This document shows positions 43,234 through 52,004 of a DNA stretch of 64,000 nt, in pieces; the stretch's first letter is position 1; every line of letters starts with the position of its first letter. Origin of the DNA: Flavobacteriales bacterium (lineage in GTDB: Bacteria > Bacteroidota > Bacteroidia > Flavobacteriales_E > Vicingaceae); assembly GCA_020635795.1 (NCBI GenBank), contig JACJZD010000001.1:1-64000 (forward strand), in the 5' to 3' direction. The notes under the pieces are model-generated. The model saw only the letters and a list, made by a program, of their open reading frames with translations. It did no database searches and was not told the origin of the DNA. A program made the translations under genes and the position numbers.

Positions 43234-45648
43234 TTAAAAATTTCCTCTTAATGTTATTACCAAGTTCCTACCTGGAGCACTAATGTTTGATGCAAAAACT
43301 CGATAGTTTTGGTCAAGTATGTTCTCAAGAGCAACTTGTAGTTGCATGTATTTGTTAAATTGATAAGCAGATCTCACATTTAAAGTCATCCAAGAAGGCA
43401 TATATCCATTAATGGGGTCTGTTGAGTAAGCTTGATTATCTTCTCCGGCAAGATTATAGTCGTTTGAACTTTTTGTTCCATTATACTGAATAAAAAATTC
43501 ACCCCTAAACTTGTTTAGTTTTAAATTAAAACTTGTTTTTCCGAATACTGGAGAAATATGGTCTAAAGGATAATCTGTTGAATCGGTTTTAAGTCTTCCA
43601 AAAGTATAATTAACTGTATTGGTAATCGAAAAATGTTCCGTTACATCAGCATTTAAATAAGCATTAAATCCATAAATAAAAGCCTCTGCAGCATTTACAT
43701 TTGTGGTTACTTGGCTCAATTGCCCACTATACATTATGGAATCTTGTCCGTTAAATTTACCAGAACTAGAAGTTATCGCATTTTTATATATGGTATAATA
43801 TCCAGTCCCTCCAACGGTAATCTTATCATCAAAAGTTTTAGATAATCCAAAATCGATGTTATAAGTGTATTCTGGTTTTAAATTTGGATTTGGCACAACC
43901 ACTCTTCCTGGAACCGACTCAAACACCTTGCTTAAATCATCTACATTTGGAGCTCTAAACCCTGAAGAACCTAACAAAGTAAATCTCCAACCCAACCCTG
44001 GCATATAAATCAAACCTAAATTGCCGTTTACAGAAGTACTATGCTGAGTAACTTCTTTAAAAGGAAAAGGGAAGAATGTAGTGTCAATAAACTTGGAATT
44101 TAATAACACATTATTTACCCTTAAACCATCGGTTAAAATAAGTTTTTTGCTTATTTCGAATGTATGAGAAAGGTAACCAGCAATACTTTGCATTATAGAA
44201 CCTCCATCAGGATATCTAGTGTCTATAGGAGCTATTTTTCCAGTTACAATGTTTTGCTCACTTGCAGTAGAATTAACCTGGTTATACCAACCATCAAGTC
44301 CATAACGAAATTCATGCTTGTTCAGCTTTTTTTCAAAGTCAGCGTTAAGAGTAAAAACAGCTACGGTTTCAATACGGCGATTGAGCATATCTTTTCTAAA
44401 TCTTCGGTCGTAACGACTTTCTTCAATGTTCTGATAACCTAATATTATTCTAGCATTGTCATAAATCACATTTTCATTCGACAAGGTTAACGTGTACGAT
44501 GCAAACATTCTTTTTTGTGGTCCATAATACCATTCTGCAAACTTTGGATTCGTTCCACTAAGTTGAGTTAATCTATCATAACGAGGAACATTAGAAGATG
44601 ATGAATACTGCAAGTTAATGGTATGTGAGACCTTGCTGCTCTGCTTAAACAAAAACTTTTGTAAGATGTCGTATTGCAAATATCCAGATTGTTTTTGGAT
44701 GTTAACATTGTTGTTGGTCAACATCGAATCTTTTCCATTTATGCGTTCTACGTAGAAAGTTCTTTTTCCAAAATCACCATAAAAAGGGTTTCTGATGTTA
44801 CCTTGACGTAAATCTCCAAACTTAGAATAAGTAATGCTGGTTAGTGAACCAAATTTTTTTCCGCCAACACTTATGTCCGTATGCCCAGTTTGTTCGTTAT
44901 AAGCAGTGGAGTAACGAGTAAAAGCATTTGATTTTACAGTTAAACTTGTACTGTCGGATAAAATCGGATTTTTAGTATAAAAGTGCATTACACCGCCCAA
45001 AGCATCGCTACCATACATTACAGAACCTGGACCAAAAACAATTTCTAATTTATCTAACATAGAGTTGTCGAGTGTAATAATATTTTGGAGATGACCTCCA
45101 CGATAAATGGCATTATTCATTCGGACACCATCAACAACCATTAATACTTTGTTGGTCTCAAATCCTCTAATAACAGGGCTTCCACCACCAAGCTGACTTT
45201 TTTGTACCAATACATTCCCCGAACTCTGCATTACTTCGGCAGTGGTTTGTTGGTTCATAAAAGCCAATTCTTTTGACTTGATAACTTGAATGGGTTGTGC
45301 TACGTCTTTTATTTTTTCTTCAAAACGACTAGCAGAAATAACCACTTCATCAATAGAAAATGATTTTTCGGATAAGCGAACAGTATAATTTAAAGCTATT
45401 AATTCACTATAACTATAAGCTTTAATGGTGTAGCCAATATGACTAAACACAATCGTATCCATATTTTTGAACGCACTGATGTCAGCCAAACCTTTGGTGT
45501 TGGTAATGGCTGATATGGTTGGGTTGCTGCAATAAATAGCTACTTCTGATAAAGGCTGCAAGTTAGTGTTATCAGTAACTTTTACCAATTGAGCACACAA
45601 CGATAACGAGTATATTATACTCGTAAAGAGTAAAATAATTTTTCTCAT
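43234..45648 (-). CDS. TonB-dependent outer-membrane receptor (heme-receptor-like subgroup)
   Basis: I start at ATG 45646-45648 (804 residues; signal peptide MRKIILLFTSIIYSLSLCAQ). A short carboxypeptidase-regulatory-like domain comes first, then the plug (VIRGFETNKVLMVVDGVRMN, VFGPGSVMYGSDALGGVM) and a 22-strand-type barrel ending in ITLRGNF. The GGSPVIRGFETNKV plug and the FRAPNVDDL...NPNLKPEYT motifs place it near heme/hemoglobin receptors such as HmuR. The histidine usually found between FRAP and NPNL is missing, so heme as substrate is doubtful. It follows a small membrane-protein gene on the same strand. Confidence 0.85.
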   Translation of the reverse strand: MRKIILLFTSIIYSLSLCAQLVKVTDNTNLQPLSEVAIYCSNPTISAITNTKGLADISAFKNMDTIVFSHIGYTIKAYSYSELIALNYTVRLSEKSFSIDEVVISASRFEEKIKDVAQPIQVIKSKELAFMNQQTTAEVMQSSGNVLVQKSQLGGGSPVIRGFETNKVLMVVDGVRMNNAIYRGGHLQNIITLDNSMLDKLEIVFGPGSVMYGSDALGGVMHFYTKNPILSDSTSLTVKSNAFTRYSTAYNEQTGHTDISVGGKKFGSLTSITYSKFGDLRQGNIRNPFYGDFGKRTFYVERINGKDSMLTNNNVNIQKQSGYLQYDILQKFLFKQSSKVSHTINLQYSSSSNVPRYDRLTQLSGTNPKFAEWYYGPQKRMFASYTLTLSNENVIYDNARIILGYQNIEESRYDRRFRKDMLNRRIETVAVFTLNADFEKKLNKHEFRYGLDGWYNQVNSTASEQNIVTGKIAPIDTRYPDGGSIMQSIAGYLSHTFEISKKLILTDGLRVNNVLLNSKFIDTTFFPFPFKEVTQHSTSVNGNLGLIYMPGLGWRFTLLGSSGFRAPNVDDLSKVFESVPGRVVVPNPNLKPEYTYNIDFGLSKTFDDKITVGGTGYYTIYKNAITSSSGKFNGQDSIMYSGQLSQVTTNVNAAEAFIYGFNAYLNADVTEHFSITNTVNYTFGRLKTDSTDYPLDHISPVFGKTSFNLKLNKFRGEFFIQYNGTKSSNDYNLAGEDNQAYSTDPINGYMPSWMTLNVRSAYQFNKYMQLQVALENILDQNYRVFASNISAPGRNLVITLRGNF

Positions 45649-45724
45649 TTTTATTGGGTTATTAAACAAATAAGTAAAGGCAGTTGTACAAAATACACCG
45701 CCAATTTTTTAATTAAAGAGTAAT

Positions 45725-46258
45725 TTAAACCAATTCGGGAGGTGGGTTTGTTGTACCAATAAATGGTATTTGATAATAACAAGAATAATTTGTTAGAGGC
45801 TTTTTGATTAACAAAATATCCAAATTTAATGTGACTTCATTACTAGGAAAGTATATATTAGATAGAAGTTTAAATACATTTTTTATAGGATGAGAACCAT
45901 TGTTTTTGGAGTCCATACTTTTTTTAACTTCATCATTTAGTCTGGCAAAAAGTATAGTTTCTTGACTATCAGTAATGCAATGTAAAAGTGTTGTAGTTTC
46001 GTTTACACTTTCTTTTTTCACTACATCGTACATTACTCCTTTATAGCGAAACTCCCTTTCGTGTTCCCAATCAAATTCGTTGCTATTTTGTTGAGTTAAA
46101 ACTATAGTGGTTAAATCTTCGGTGGGAACATGGTTTTTAATTCGCTGCTTTATTTCTCTTTTTACTTGATATTGTTGAACTTTAAATAACACAACAACCC
46201 CAACTGCATTAAACAGTAATGTAAGTAAAAGTAATATAGCGAAGGTTTTTTTTACCAC
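45725..46258 (-). CDS. Single-pass membrane protein, partner of the TonB receptor
   Basis: I do not recognise the family. The 177 residues have one N-terminal helix (VKKTFAILLLLTLLFNAVGVVVLF) followed by a soluble, probably periplasmic domain with WEHEREFRYKGVMYDVVKKE and TTTLLHCITDSQETILFARL. The C-terminal end TNPPPELV is proline-rich. It lies 76 bases upstream of the TonB receptor gene on the same strand, a placement I associate with receptor accessory proteins, but the function is unknown. A TAnnTTTG-like sequence (46264-46271, minus strand) ends only five bases before its ATG. Confidence 0.6.
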   Translation of the reverse strand: MVKKTFAILLLLTLLFNAVGVVVLFKVQQYQVKREIKQRIKNHVPTEDLTTIVLTQQNSNEFDWEHEREFRYKGVMYDVVKKESVNETTTLLHCITDSQETILFARLNDEVKKSMDSKNNGSHPIKNVFKLLSNIYFPSNEVTLNLDILLIKKPLTNYSCYYQIPFIGTTNPPPELV

Positions 46259-46362
46259 TACACCAAAGGTACATTAAATCATAAATAATTTAAGTGGTAA
46301 TTAAGTAAAGTTAAAATTGAATAATTTTTGTGATATTATTGGCAAGAAAATAACGTTTAAAT

Positions 46363-46390
46363 AAAAAAGACCCCAACGAAAGTTGAGGTC
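46363..46390 (-). terminator. Intrinsic terminator of tRNA-Met
   Basis: On the minus strand GACCTCAAC pairs with GTTGGGGTC (one G-T) around TTTC and runs into six T residues. It begins four bases after the tRNA's 3' end. Confidence 0.8.
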
Positions 46391-46394
46391 TCTG

Positions 46395-46468
46395 TGGGCC
46401 CACTTGGAATCGAACCAAGCACCTACTGATTATGAGTCAGTTGCTCTAACCGAATGAGCTATAGGCCC
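46395..46468 (-). tRNA. tRNA-Met (CAT), elongator type
   Basis: The 74-base minus-strand cloverleaf has the acceptor GGGCCTA paired with TGGGCCC, the anticodon arm CTGACTCATAATCAG with anticodon CAT, the T loop GGTTCGATTCC and discriminator A73. No CCA is encoded. The first pair is a normal G-C, so it is not an initiator. A lysidine-modified isoleucine tRNA also reads CAT in the gene and cannot be fully excluded. The rest of the 308-base gene-free stretch 46259-46566 holds only its terminator and a promoter for the next operon. Confidence 0.9.
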
Positions 46469-46548
46469 TTTTGTGTATTACACAAAATTAAGGGTGCAAT
46501 TTTACGTATTTGAAATTAAATAACCAATAAATAGCGGGACTATTTTGC

Positions 46549-46556
46549 TATTTTTG
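46549..46556 (+). promoter_or_regulatory. Candidate -7 element of the HAD-mtnA operon
   Basis: TATTTTTG fully matches TAnnTTTG and ends ten bases before the first ATG of the operon. There is no good -33 TTTG at the right distance, so support is partial. Confidence 0.35.
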
Positions 46557-46566
46557 TTTTCTGTAA

Positions 46567-47193
46567 ATGCTAAAAGGGATTGAAAATATCATATTTGATT
46601 TAGGAGGGGTTATTATCAATCTTAATCAAGACTTAACCCATAAGGCTTTTAAAGAATTGTTTGATGATAATTTTGATAAAATTATTGCTGAAGCAACAGC
46701 TAATAATATATTTGAACATTATGAAACAGGCAATTTATCTACGCTTCAGTTTTTAAATTTCTTTCAAAAATATAAGCCAGTATTGAGCCATCAACAATTA
46801 ATTTCAGCATGGAATAGTATGCTGTTGGATATTCCAAAATCAAGAATAGACTTAATCAAAGAGCTATCGAAAAATTATAATGTTTATCTACTGAGTAATA
46901 CCAATGAAATACATTACAATTATATTGAAGACTACTATCAACGAATTTTTATACAGGGTAATTTTGAGTCGTTGTTTAATAAAGTTTACCTTTCTTATCA
47001 AGTAAGATTGAGAAAACCAACCCTTGAAATTTTTGAGTTTGTATTGGATAACGGCAGCCTTAATCCTGAAAAAACCTTGTTTATTGATGATTCATTAGAA
47101 CACATTAATTCAGCACTAAAACTGGGCATTAAAGCTCAGCATTTGAATCTTAACAATAATGATACATTAACAACATTGCTAAATGAATATTAA
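46567..47193 (+). CDS. HAD-superfamily phosphatase (subfamily IA)
   Basis: The 208 residues carry the four HAD motifs: IIFDLGGVIINL (the nucleophile Asp; the second Asp is replaced by Gly as in YihX-type enzymes), LLSNTNEIHYN, the lysine in LRKPTLEIFEF and LFIDDSLEHI. YihX-like HADs dephosphorylate small sugar phosphates such as glucose-1-phosphate. It overlaps mtnA by 11 bases, so a role in the same salvage route is conceivable, but it is not of the MtnX or MtnC type. Confidence 0.85.
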   Translation: MLKGIENIIFDLGGVIINLNQDLTHKAFKELFDDNFDKIIAEATANNIFEHYETGNLSTLQFLNFFQKYKPVLSHQQLISAWNSMLLDIPKSRIDLIKELSKNYNVYLLSNTNEIHYNYIEDYYQRIFIQGNFESLFNKVYLSYQVRLRKPTLEIFEFVLDNGSLNPEKTLFIDDSLEHINSALKLGIKAQHLNLNNNDTLTTLLNEY

Positions 47194-48286
47194 CGGAAAA
47201 CATCATCATACGATTTGGGTTAATGAAACTAATCCTGCGTTAATCCAAGTTTTTGACCAACGCTATTTTCCTCATAAAATTGAAGTTTTTGATATTTCTA
47301 CAACCAACGAAGCAGCTTTTGCTATTAAAGATATGGTAGTTAGAGGTGCACCATTAATTGGAGTTACAGCTGCTTATGCGATGTATTTGGGTTGTTTAGA
47401 AGCAAAATCGCAGCCTAGACCTCAAGAATACTTAAAAAAAGTAGCTGAAAAACTAAATGCAACCCGACCTACGGCTGTAAATTTGGCTTGGGCAATAACA
47501 GAAATGATTAAAGCTATTGATGGAATTGAAGATGCTGATGATAGAATTGGAGTAGCGTTAAAACGAGCTAATGAAATTAAACAAGAAGACATCGATATCT
47601 GTTTTAATATTGGACAGCATGGATTAAAAATAATTCAAGAAATTGCAGAAAAAAAAGGTTCTAGAGTAAATGTTTTGACCCATTGCAATGCTGGTTGGTT
47701 AGCTACTGTCGATTGGGGAACAGCAACATCGCCCATTTATCAAGCATATCAAGCAGGTATTGACGTACATGTTTGGGTAGATGAAACTCGTCCAAGAAAT
47801 CAAGGGGCTAACTTAACTGCTTTTGAATTAAATCAACAAGGCGTTCCACACACTTTAATTAATGATAATACGGGCGGGCATTTAATGCAGCATGGAATGG
47901 TTGATTTGGTTATTGTGGGTACTGATAGAACCACTCGAAATGGAGATGTTGCCAATAAAATTGGAACATATTTAAAAGCGCTTGCAGCTCACGACAACAA
48001 TGTGCCTTTTTATGTAGGATTACCTTCGTCAACATTAGATTTTAATATGATTGATGGGGTTAAAAACATCCCTATAGAAACTCGTGATGAAAATGAAGTA
48101 AAGTACATACAAGGGTTGGAAAAAGGTGAAATTAAATCTGTATTGATTTGTCCTGAAACTACTCCAGCATTAAACTATGGGTTTGATGTTACTCCTGCAA
48201 AATATGTAACAGGATTGATTACCGAAAGAGGTATTTGTAAGGCTTCAGAAGAAGGAATTAAAGCATTGTTTCCTGAAAAATTTTAA
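47183..48286 (+). CDS. mtnA: S-methyl-5-thioribose-1-phosphate isomerase
   Basis: MtnA converts (methylthio)ribose-1-phosphate to the ribulose form in methylthioadenosine or 5'-deoxyadenosine salvage. The 367-residue protein shows VVRGAPLIGVTAAYAM, the catalytic Cys168 in LTHCNAGWLAT and Asp248 in VGTDRTTRNGDVANKIGTY. PRNQGANLTAFEL is another strongly conserved segment. These residues separate true MtnA from the related eIF2B-like proteins. It lies between the HAD gene (11-base overlap) and the aldolase gene (one-base gap), forming a three-gene operon. Confidence 0.93.
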   Translation: MNINGKHHHTIWVNETNPALIQVFDQRYFPHKIEVFDISTTNEAAFAIKDMVVRGAPLIGVTAAYAMYLGCLEAKSQPRPQEYLKKVAEKLNATRPTAVNLAWAITEMIKAIDGIEDADDRIGVALKRANEIKQEDIDICFNIGQHGLKIIQEIAEKKGSRVNVLTHCNAGWLATVDWGTATSPIYQAYQAGIDVHVWVDETRPRNQGANLTAFELNQQGVPHTLINDNTGGHLMQHGMVDLVIVGTDRTTRNGDVANKIGTYLKALAAHDNNVPFYVGLPSSTLDFNMIDGVKNIPIETRDENEVKYIQGLEKGEIKSVLICPETTPALNYGFDVTPAKYVTGLITERGICKASEEGIKALFPEKF

Positions 48287-48287
48287 C

Positions 48288-48905
48288 ATGAGCAATCAAA
48301 AGCACAATATAGACGAAGGGTACATAAAATTTAATATTGAATGGATTAATGAGCCGTTATGTGTTGATGTGCCTAAAGAGTTGATGTTATGGAGGGACAA
48401 AATGCACGAATTAAAACAAATTGGTCATTATGCTGAGATAAACATTGGATATGGAAATATAAGTGTTAAACTAGATAATGGATTTTTAATTTCAGGTACT
48501 CAAACGGGTAATATTTTTCCCATTCAACCTAACCATTTTACGTTGGTATCTGATTACAATATTGCTCAAAATAGTGTTGTTTGTATAGGTCCAATAAAAG
48601 CTTCGTCTGAATCAATGACTCATGCAGCAATTTACGAAGCTCATCCATCAATCAAAGCAATTATTCACATTCATAATTTAGATTTATGGGAGGAGCTATT
48701 GAACAAAGTACCAACAACAAATAAAGATGTTCCATACGGAACGCCAGAAATGGCGAATGAAGTATTTCGTTTATTTAAAGAAACAAACGTAGATAAAGAG
48801 AAAATAATTGTAATGGCTGGTCACGACGAAGGTATTATTGCCTTCGGAAAAAATTTGGACGAAGCAGGAGCGGTTTTACTTAATTTCTTGACAAAGTTCA
48901 ATTAA
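48288..48905 (+). CDS. Class II aldolase/dehydratase-family protein, mtnA-linked
   Basis: The 205-residue protein has the class II aldolase/adducin fold: GYGNISVKLDNGFLISGTQT, the acidic E108 in KASSESMTH, the zinc-binding H127 and H129 in IIHIHN, and H179 in MAGHDEGI. Next to mtnA it is either MtnB (methylthioribulose-1-phosphate dehydratase) or the aldolase of the DHAP shunt that splits (deoxy)ribulose-1-phosphate. The absence of mtnC, mtnD and mtnW-type genes nearby favours the shunt, but weakly. Its last 30 bases overlap the convergent epimerase gene. Confidence 0.78.
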   Translation: MSNQKHNIDEGYIKFNIEWINEPLCVDVPKELMLWRDKMHELKQIGHYAEINIGYGNISVKLDNGFLISGTQTGNIFPIQPNHFTLVSDYNIAQNSVVCIGPIKASSESMTHAAIYEAHPSIKAIIHIHNLDLWEELLNKVPTTNKDVPYGTPEMANEVFRLFKETNVDKEKIIVMAGHDEGIIAFGKNLDEAGAVLLNFLTKFN

Positions 48906-49277
48906 CACTCCATTTGCAGATTTTGGATGCACAAAGCATACTAATTTGTTGTCAGCCCCTTTCTTTGGATTTTCATTAAGAATAACAAATCCTTCTGATT
49001 TTAAACGAGACATTTCAGCATAAATGTCTTCCACATCAAAAGCAATATGATGAATGCCTTCACCTTTTTTTTCGATAAACTTGGCAATTGCACTATCAGG
49101 ATTGGTAGCTTCTAATAATTCAATTTTATTCTCACCTACCATAAAAAAAGAAGTGGAGACCGCTTCACTTTCTACCGATTCAGTTTTATAAGGTTCTTGA
49201 TTAAAGATTTTGCTATAAATTAAATTAGCATCGTTTAAGTTTTTAACCGCTATCCCTATGTGTTCTATCTTTTTCAT
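48876..49277 (-). CDS. mce: Methylmalonyl-CoA epimerase
   Basis: This small VOC-fold metalloenzyme interconverts (R)- and (S)-methylmalonyl-CoA, linking propionyl-CoA and succinyl-CoA metabolism. The 133 residues start KKIEHIGIAVKNL with the first metal histidine, followed by ENKIELLEATNPDS, GIHHIAFDVEDI and the terminal glutamate in VLIELCQE. Length is standard. It is transcribed toward the aldolase gene, and the two reading frames overlap by 30 bases at their ends. The 5' side carries the terminator of the neighbouring gene. Confidence 0.92.
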   Translation of the reverse strand: MKKIEHIGIAVKNLNDANLIYSKIFNQEPYKTESVESEAVSTSFFMVGENKIELLEATNPDSAIAKFIEKKGEGIHHIAFDVEDIYAEMSRLKSEGFVILNENPKKGADNKLVCFVHPKSANGVLIELCQEIK

Positions 49278-49292
49278 TATTATGTCGAAAAA

Positions 49293-49316
49293 AAAAGTCC
49301 CGAAATTTCGGGACTT
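49293..49316 (-). terminator. Strong intrinsic terminator
   Basis: Positions 49295-49316 are a 22-base perfect palindrome (arms AAGTCCCGAAA/TTTCGGGACTT) followed on the minus strand by a run of T residues. It lies 22 bases after the stop of the 49339-50124 gene and sits before the epimerase start, insulating the two. Confidence 0.88.
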
Positions 49317-49338
49317 AGTATAAAATATTTTTTTCAGC

Positions 49339-50124
49339 TTATTTCTTTACGAAAGTATCTGTTTTGTTATCGTAATTTAAATAGTAAATTCCTTTTTTAA
49401 GGTTTGTAACATCCACTTTTTCACCAAATCCTTTCTTAACAATGTTTCCGAAACTATCGTAAACCTCAAATAATGTTTCTCCAGTAAAAGTTAAGAAATC
49501 TTTTGCTTTAATTGGACTAAAAGTAACTTCTCCACTTGTAGAAATATAACGAGAAGCTTGTGAATATCTAGGTTTGCTAGAGTAATCAACTTGTTTTACT
49601 CTAAATTTATTCTCACCAGAGTGAGGAGTGATTTTAAAATCGTATTTATTTTCATCTACAGCACCGTTACCATCAACTTCGCCCACTTTAATCCATTTGT
49701 TCCATCTGTATTGCTCAATAATATAAGCCAATTTACCTGTTTCGTTTTTTGTAGTCCAAACAAAGTTGCCATCTTTTGAAATGTCCATTGAAACAATTTC
49801 GAATGTACTTTTTGGCTTTAAAACCTCAGGGTTTAAAACTTTTGGTTTACAATCATCTTTATGTTTGATTTTAACGATAACTGGATCGCCAACTTTTAAT
49901 TGGAAATTTGCAAAATCTATTTCAAAAGCACTAGAGTTAACCTCGTCAGTAGTAACATCACCATTAATGGTTACTTCGAAAGTACAAAAACCAACACCAC
50001 TACCAGCAAATGGATTTTGAACGTAAAGGTTTTTTCCTTGATAATGACCTTCTAAAACAATAACTCCAGCGTTTACATTTAATGTAAGAACAGCTAAAAG
50101 TATTATGGTTAAAATTCGTTTCAT
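49339..50124 (-). CDS. Secreted protein with T9SS type A-like sorting tail, unknown function
   Basis: The 261 residues start with a signal peptide (MKRILTIILLAVLTLNVNAG). A first domain has HYQGKNLYVQNPFAGSG. The middle (about 105-185) looks like an Ig/FN3-type sandwich with YRWNKWIKVGEVDGNG and ENKFRVKQVDYS. The last 75 residues (LFEVYDSFGNIVKKG, then LKKGIYYLNYDNKT) match the C-terminal domain recognised by the type IX system. I recognise the architecture as common in Bacteroidota but know no function. It has its own strong terminator and about 215 unremarkable AT-rich bases upstream. Confidence 0.75.
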   Translation of the reverse strand: MKRILTIILLAVLTLNVNAGVIVLEGHYQGKNLYVQNPFAGSGVGFCTFEVTINGDVTTDEVNSSAFEIDFANFQLKVGDPVIVKIKHKDDCKPKVLNPEVLKPKSTFEIVSMDISKDGNFVWTTKNETGKLAYIIEQYRWNKWIKVGEVDGNGAVDENKYDFKITPHSGENKFRVKQVDYSSKPRYSQASRYISTSGEVTFSPIKAKDFLTFTGETLFEVYDSFGNIVKKGFGEKVDVTNLKKGIYYLNYDNKTDTFVKK

Positions 50125-50340
50125 TTTGTTCTGAATATAGAATTAGAGTAATTTAATGTGCAATATTAAAACCTTATTTGGTTTTTTCAAAATTTTTCTT
50201 GCGATTTTATCTAAAATATAACCCGATTAATCGATTTTGTTAAACTATTCAACTAACATTCTTGCGATAGTTAATTTTATAACATTATGTCCAAATATAA
50301 TAAAAATTCATAATATTTTAAACATATGTTGTTAAAAAAC

Positions 50341-51540
50341 TTATTTTTTTAAAAGTGAGGTTAAAATTGAAGCTATTCCAATTAACATTAAAATGCTAAA
50401 AATCAATATCAAATACGAAGAAAATTTAGTTTGATATCCAAAACCATGGAGAGTGATAAATAATTCGCTAAAAACAAACCCAACAATTATTAACCATAAA
50501 CTATATTTTATAGCAGTAGTGTTTTTAAAAATGTTTGTTAGCTTAAAAAAAACGAGTAACGAAAATGTAATGAACCCAATCAAGGTGAGATGTATGAAGC
50601 TCATGATAATATACCGATTACCAAAAGCAATATTTTGAAAAATTGTTAGAACAGAGATTGATTGTAGAAGTGTTTTGACAAAAAAAGAAAAAACAAAAAT
50701 CAGTATTAATGTTTTGGTAAGTCTTGTGTTTTGTTTGAAAAAGGGTTTAATATTCGGTAAAATAGCAATGGCAAAATACACTAAAGCAATAAGCTGCATT
50801 ATAGAAGCTATAGATGCATAAATCAGTATGTTGTTTCTGAACGTCATTCCCAATAACATTAAAAAATAAGCAGGAACAACTGACGCAGTTAAAAGATAAA
50901 AGAAGATGTTAAAATGTTTCGTATGTGTTATTTTACCATGGTTATCTAAGTGATAAATTAAAATTCCGAGTGCCGCAAACGTAAAATAGCCATTAAACTG
51001 AAAATGTAAAAAGAAATAAATGGTTGAATGATAAAGTTCGCTACCTGCAAGTCCTTTAGCAGAAATAATTCCAATTGCCCAAGGAGCTAATGTCGATAAC
51101 ACATAAAGCATTAAACCTGTTTTTATATATTTTACAGGCAACGAATGTTGATTTAATAAGGTATTCTTTTTTACATCAATAAAAAAACGAGCAACAAACC
51201 AATAACTCATCAATTGAAATAGAGTGGAAAACAATATAGAAAAGAAACCATACCCCTGATAAATAAAGGAAATAAGTATGCCAACAATTACTGTTGTTGT
51301 GAGCAGAAATTGTAGCTTGTAACCATTTTTTATAATGTCCTGTCTACTAATGAAAGTGGTGGTGATGATATAAAAAAATGAAAGATAGACCCACCCCTGG
51401 AAAGCAACATGAGAATGAGCATGCAACAAATTGGAATATGTGAAGGGAACAGATAATATTGGAAATATTCGCATGACAACTCCTAAAAGAGCTACCATAA
51501 ACAAAAATGAAAAACTAATGCGAATTAATTTTGGACTCAA
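50341..51540 (-). CDS. Polytopic membrane protein with histidines in helices (heme-copper-oxidase-like?)
   Basis: The 399 residues hold about 11-12 membrane helices with little between them. Histidines sit inside or at the ends of helices in conserved-looking contexts: LLHAHSHVAFQGWVYLSFF near residue 40, FFLHFQFNGYFTFAALGIL near 185 and SFIHLTLIGFITFSLL near 310. This recalls subunit I of heme-copper oxidases and the NnrS family, but the classic CuB histidine pair is not obvious, so I leave it unnamed. It lies 15 bases downstream of tadA on the minus strand and may be cotranscribed with it. Confidence 0.65.
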   Translation of the reverse strand: MSPKLIRISFSFLFMVALLGVVMRIFPILSVPFTYSNLLHAHSHVAFQGWVYLSFFYIITTTFISRQDIIKNGYKLQFLLTTTVIVGILISFIYQGYGFFSILFSTLFQLMSYWFVARFFIDVKKNTLLNQHSLPVKYIKTGLMLYVLSTLAPWAIGIISAKGLAGSELYHSTIYFFLHFQFNGYFTFAALGILIYHLDNHGKITHTKHFNIFFYLLTASVVPAYFLMLLGMTFRNNILIYASIASIMQLIALVYFAIAILPNIKPFFKQNTRLTKTLILIFVFSFFVKTLLQSISVLTIFQNIAFGNRYIIMSFIHLTLIGFITFSLLVFFKLTNIFKNTTAIKYSLWLIIVGFVFSELFITLHGFGYQTKFSSYLILIFSILMLIGIASILTSLLKK

Positions 51541-51554
51541 AATGTATTTAGTGT

Positions 51555-51998
51555 TTACCTTTTCGACTTAAAAAAAGTAGTTAATAATTCGGTAGATTCA
51601 TTACTCAGCGTATTGGCTATCACTTCTGTTTTAGGGTGAAGAATATTTTTGCCTATAGAATTAAAACCTCGTTTTTCATCTGAAGCAGCGTAAACTATTT
51701 TTTTTACTTGGCTCCAATAAAGTGCACCAGCACACATTACACAAGGTTCTAAAGTGACATAAATAGTACATTCGTTTAAATACTTTCCACCTAAAAAGTT
51801 GGTTGTCGATGTTATTGCTAACATTTCAGCATGAGCAGTTACATCGTTAAGTTTTTCTGTCATGTTGTGTGCTCGGGCAATTATTTTATTGTCGCAAACC
51901 ACAATTGCTCCTACAGGAACTTCATCTTCATCAAAAGCCTTTTGAGCTTCCTTTAAAGCTTCTTTCATAAAATATTCGTCAGAAAAAACAGATAGCAT
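51555..51998 (-). CDS. tadA: tRNA-specific adenosine deaminase
   Basis: TadA makes inosine at the wobble position of tRNA-Arg(ACG). The zinc and catalytic residues are H56 and E58 in VTAHAEML, and C86 and C89 in LEPCVMCAGAL. YWSQVKKIVYAASDEKRG after them distinguishes TadA from cytidine deaminases. The 147-residue length is usual. It follows pssA by a few bases on the same strand. Guanine deaminase is an unlikely alternative. Confidence 0.92.
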   Translation of the reverse strand: MLSVFSDEYFMKEALKEAQKAFDEDEVPVGAIVVCDNKIIARAHNMTEKLNDVTAHAEMLAITSTTNFLGGKYLNECTIYVTLEPCVMCAGALYWSQVKKIVYAASDEKRGFNSIGKNILHPKTEVIANTLSNESTELLTTFFKSKR

Positions 51999-52004
51999 GC
52001 GGAG

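Noticed and set aside
46264..46271. Promoter -7 element for the small membrane-protein gene (minus strand TACCTTTG)
   Set aside because: It matches the consensus but ends only five bases before the ATG and has no -33 partner; with such an AT-rich motif chance is a fair explanation.
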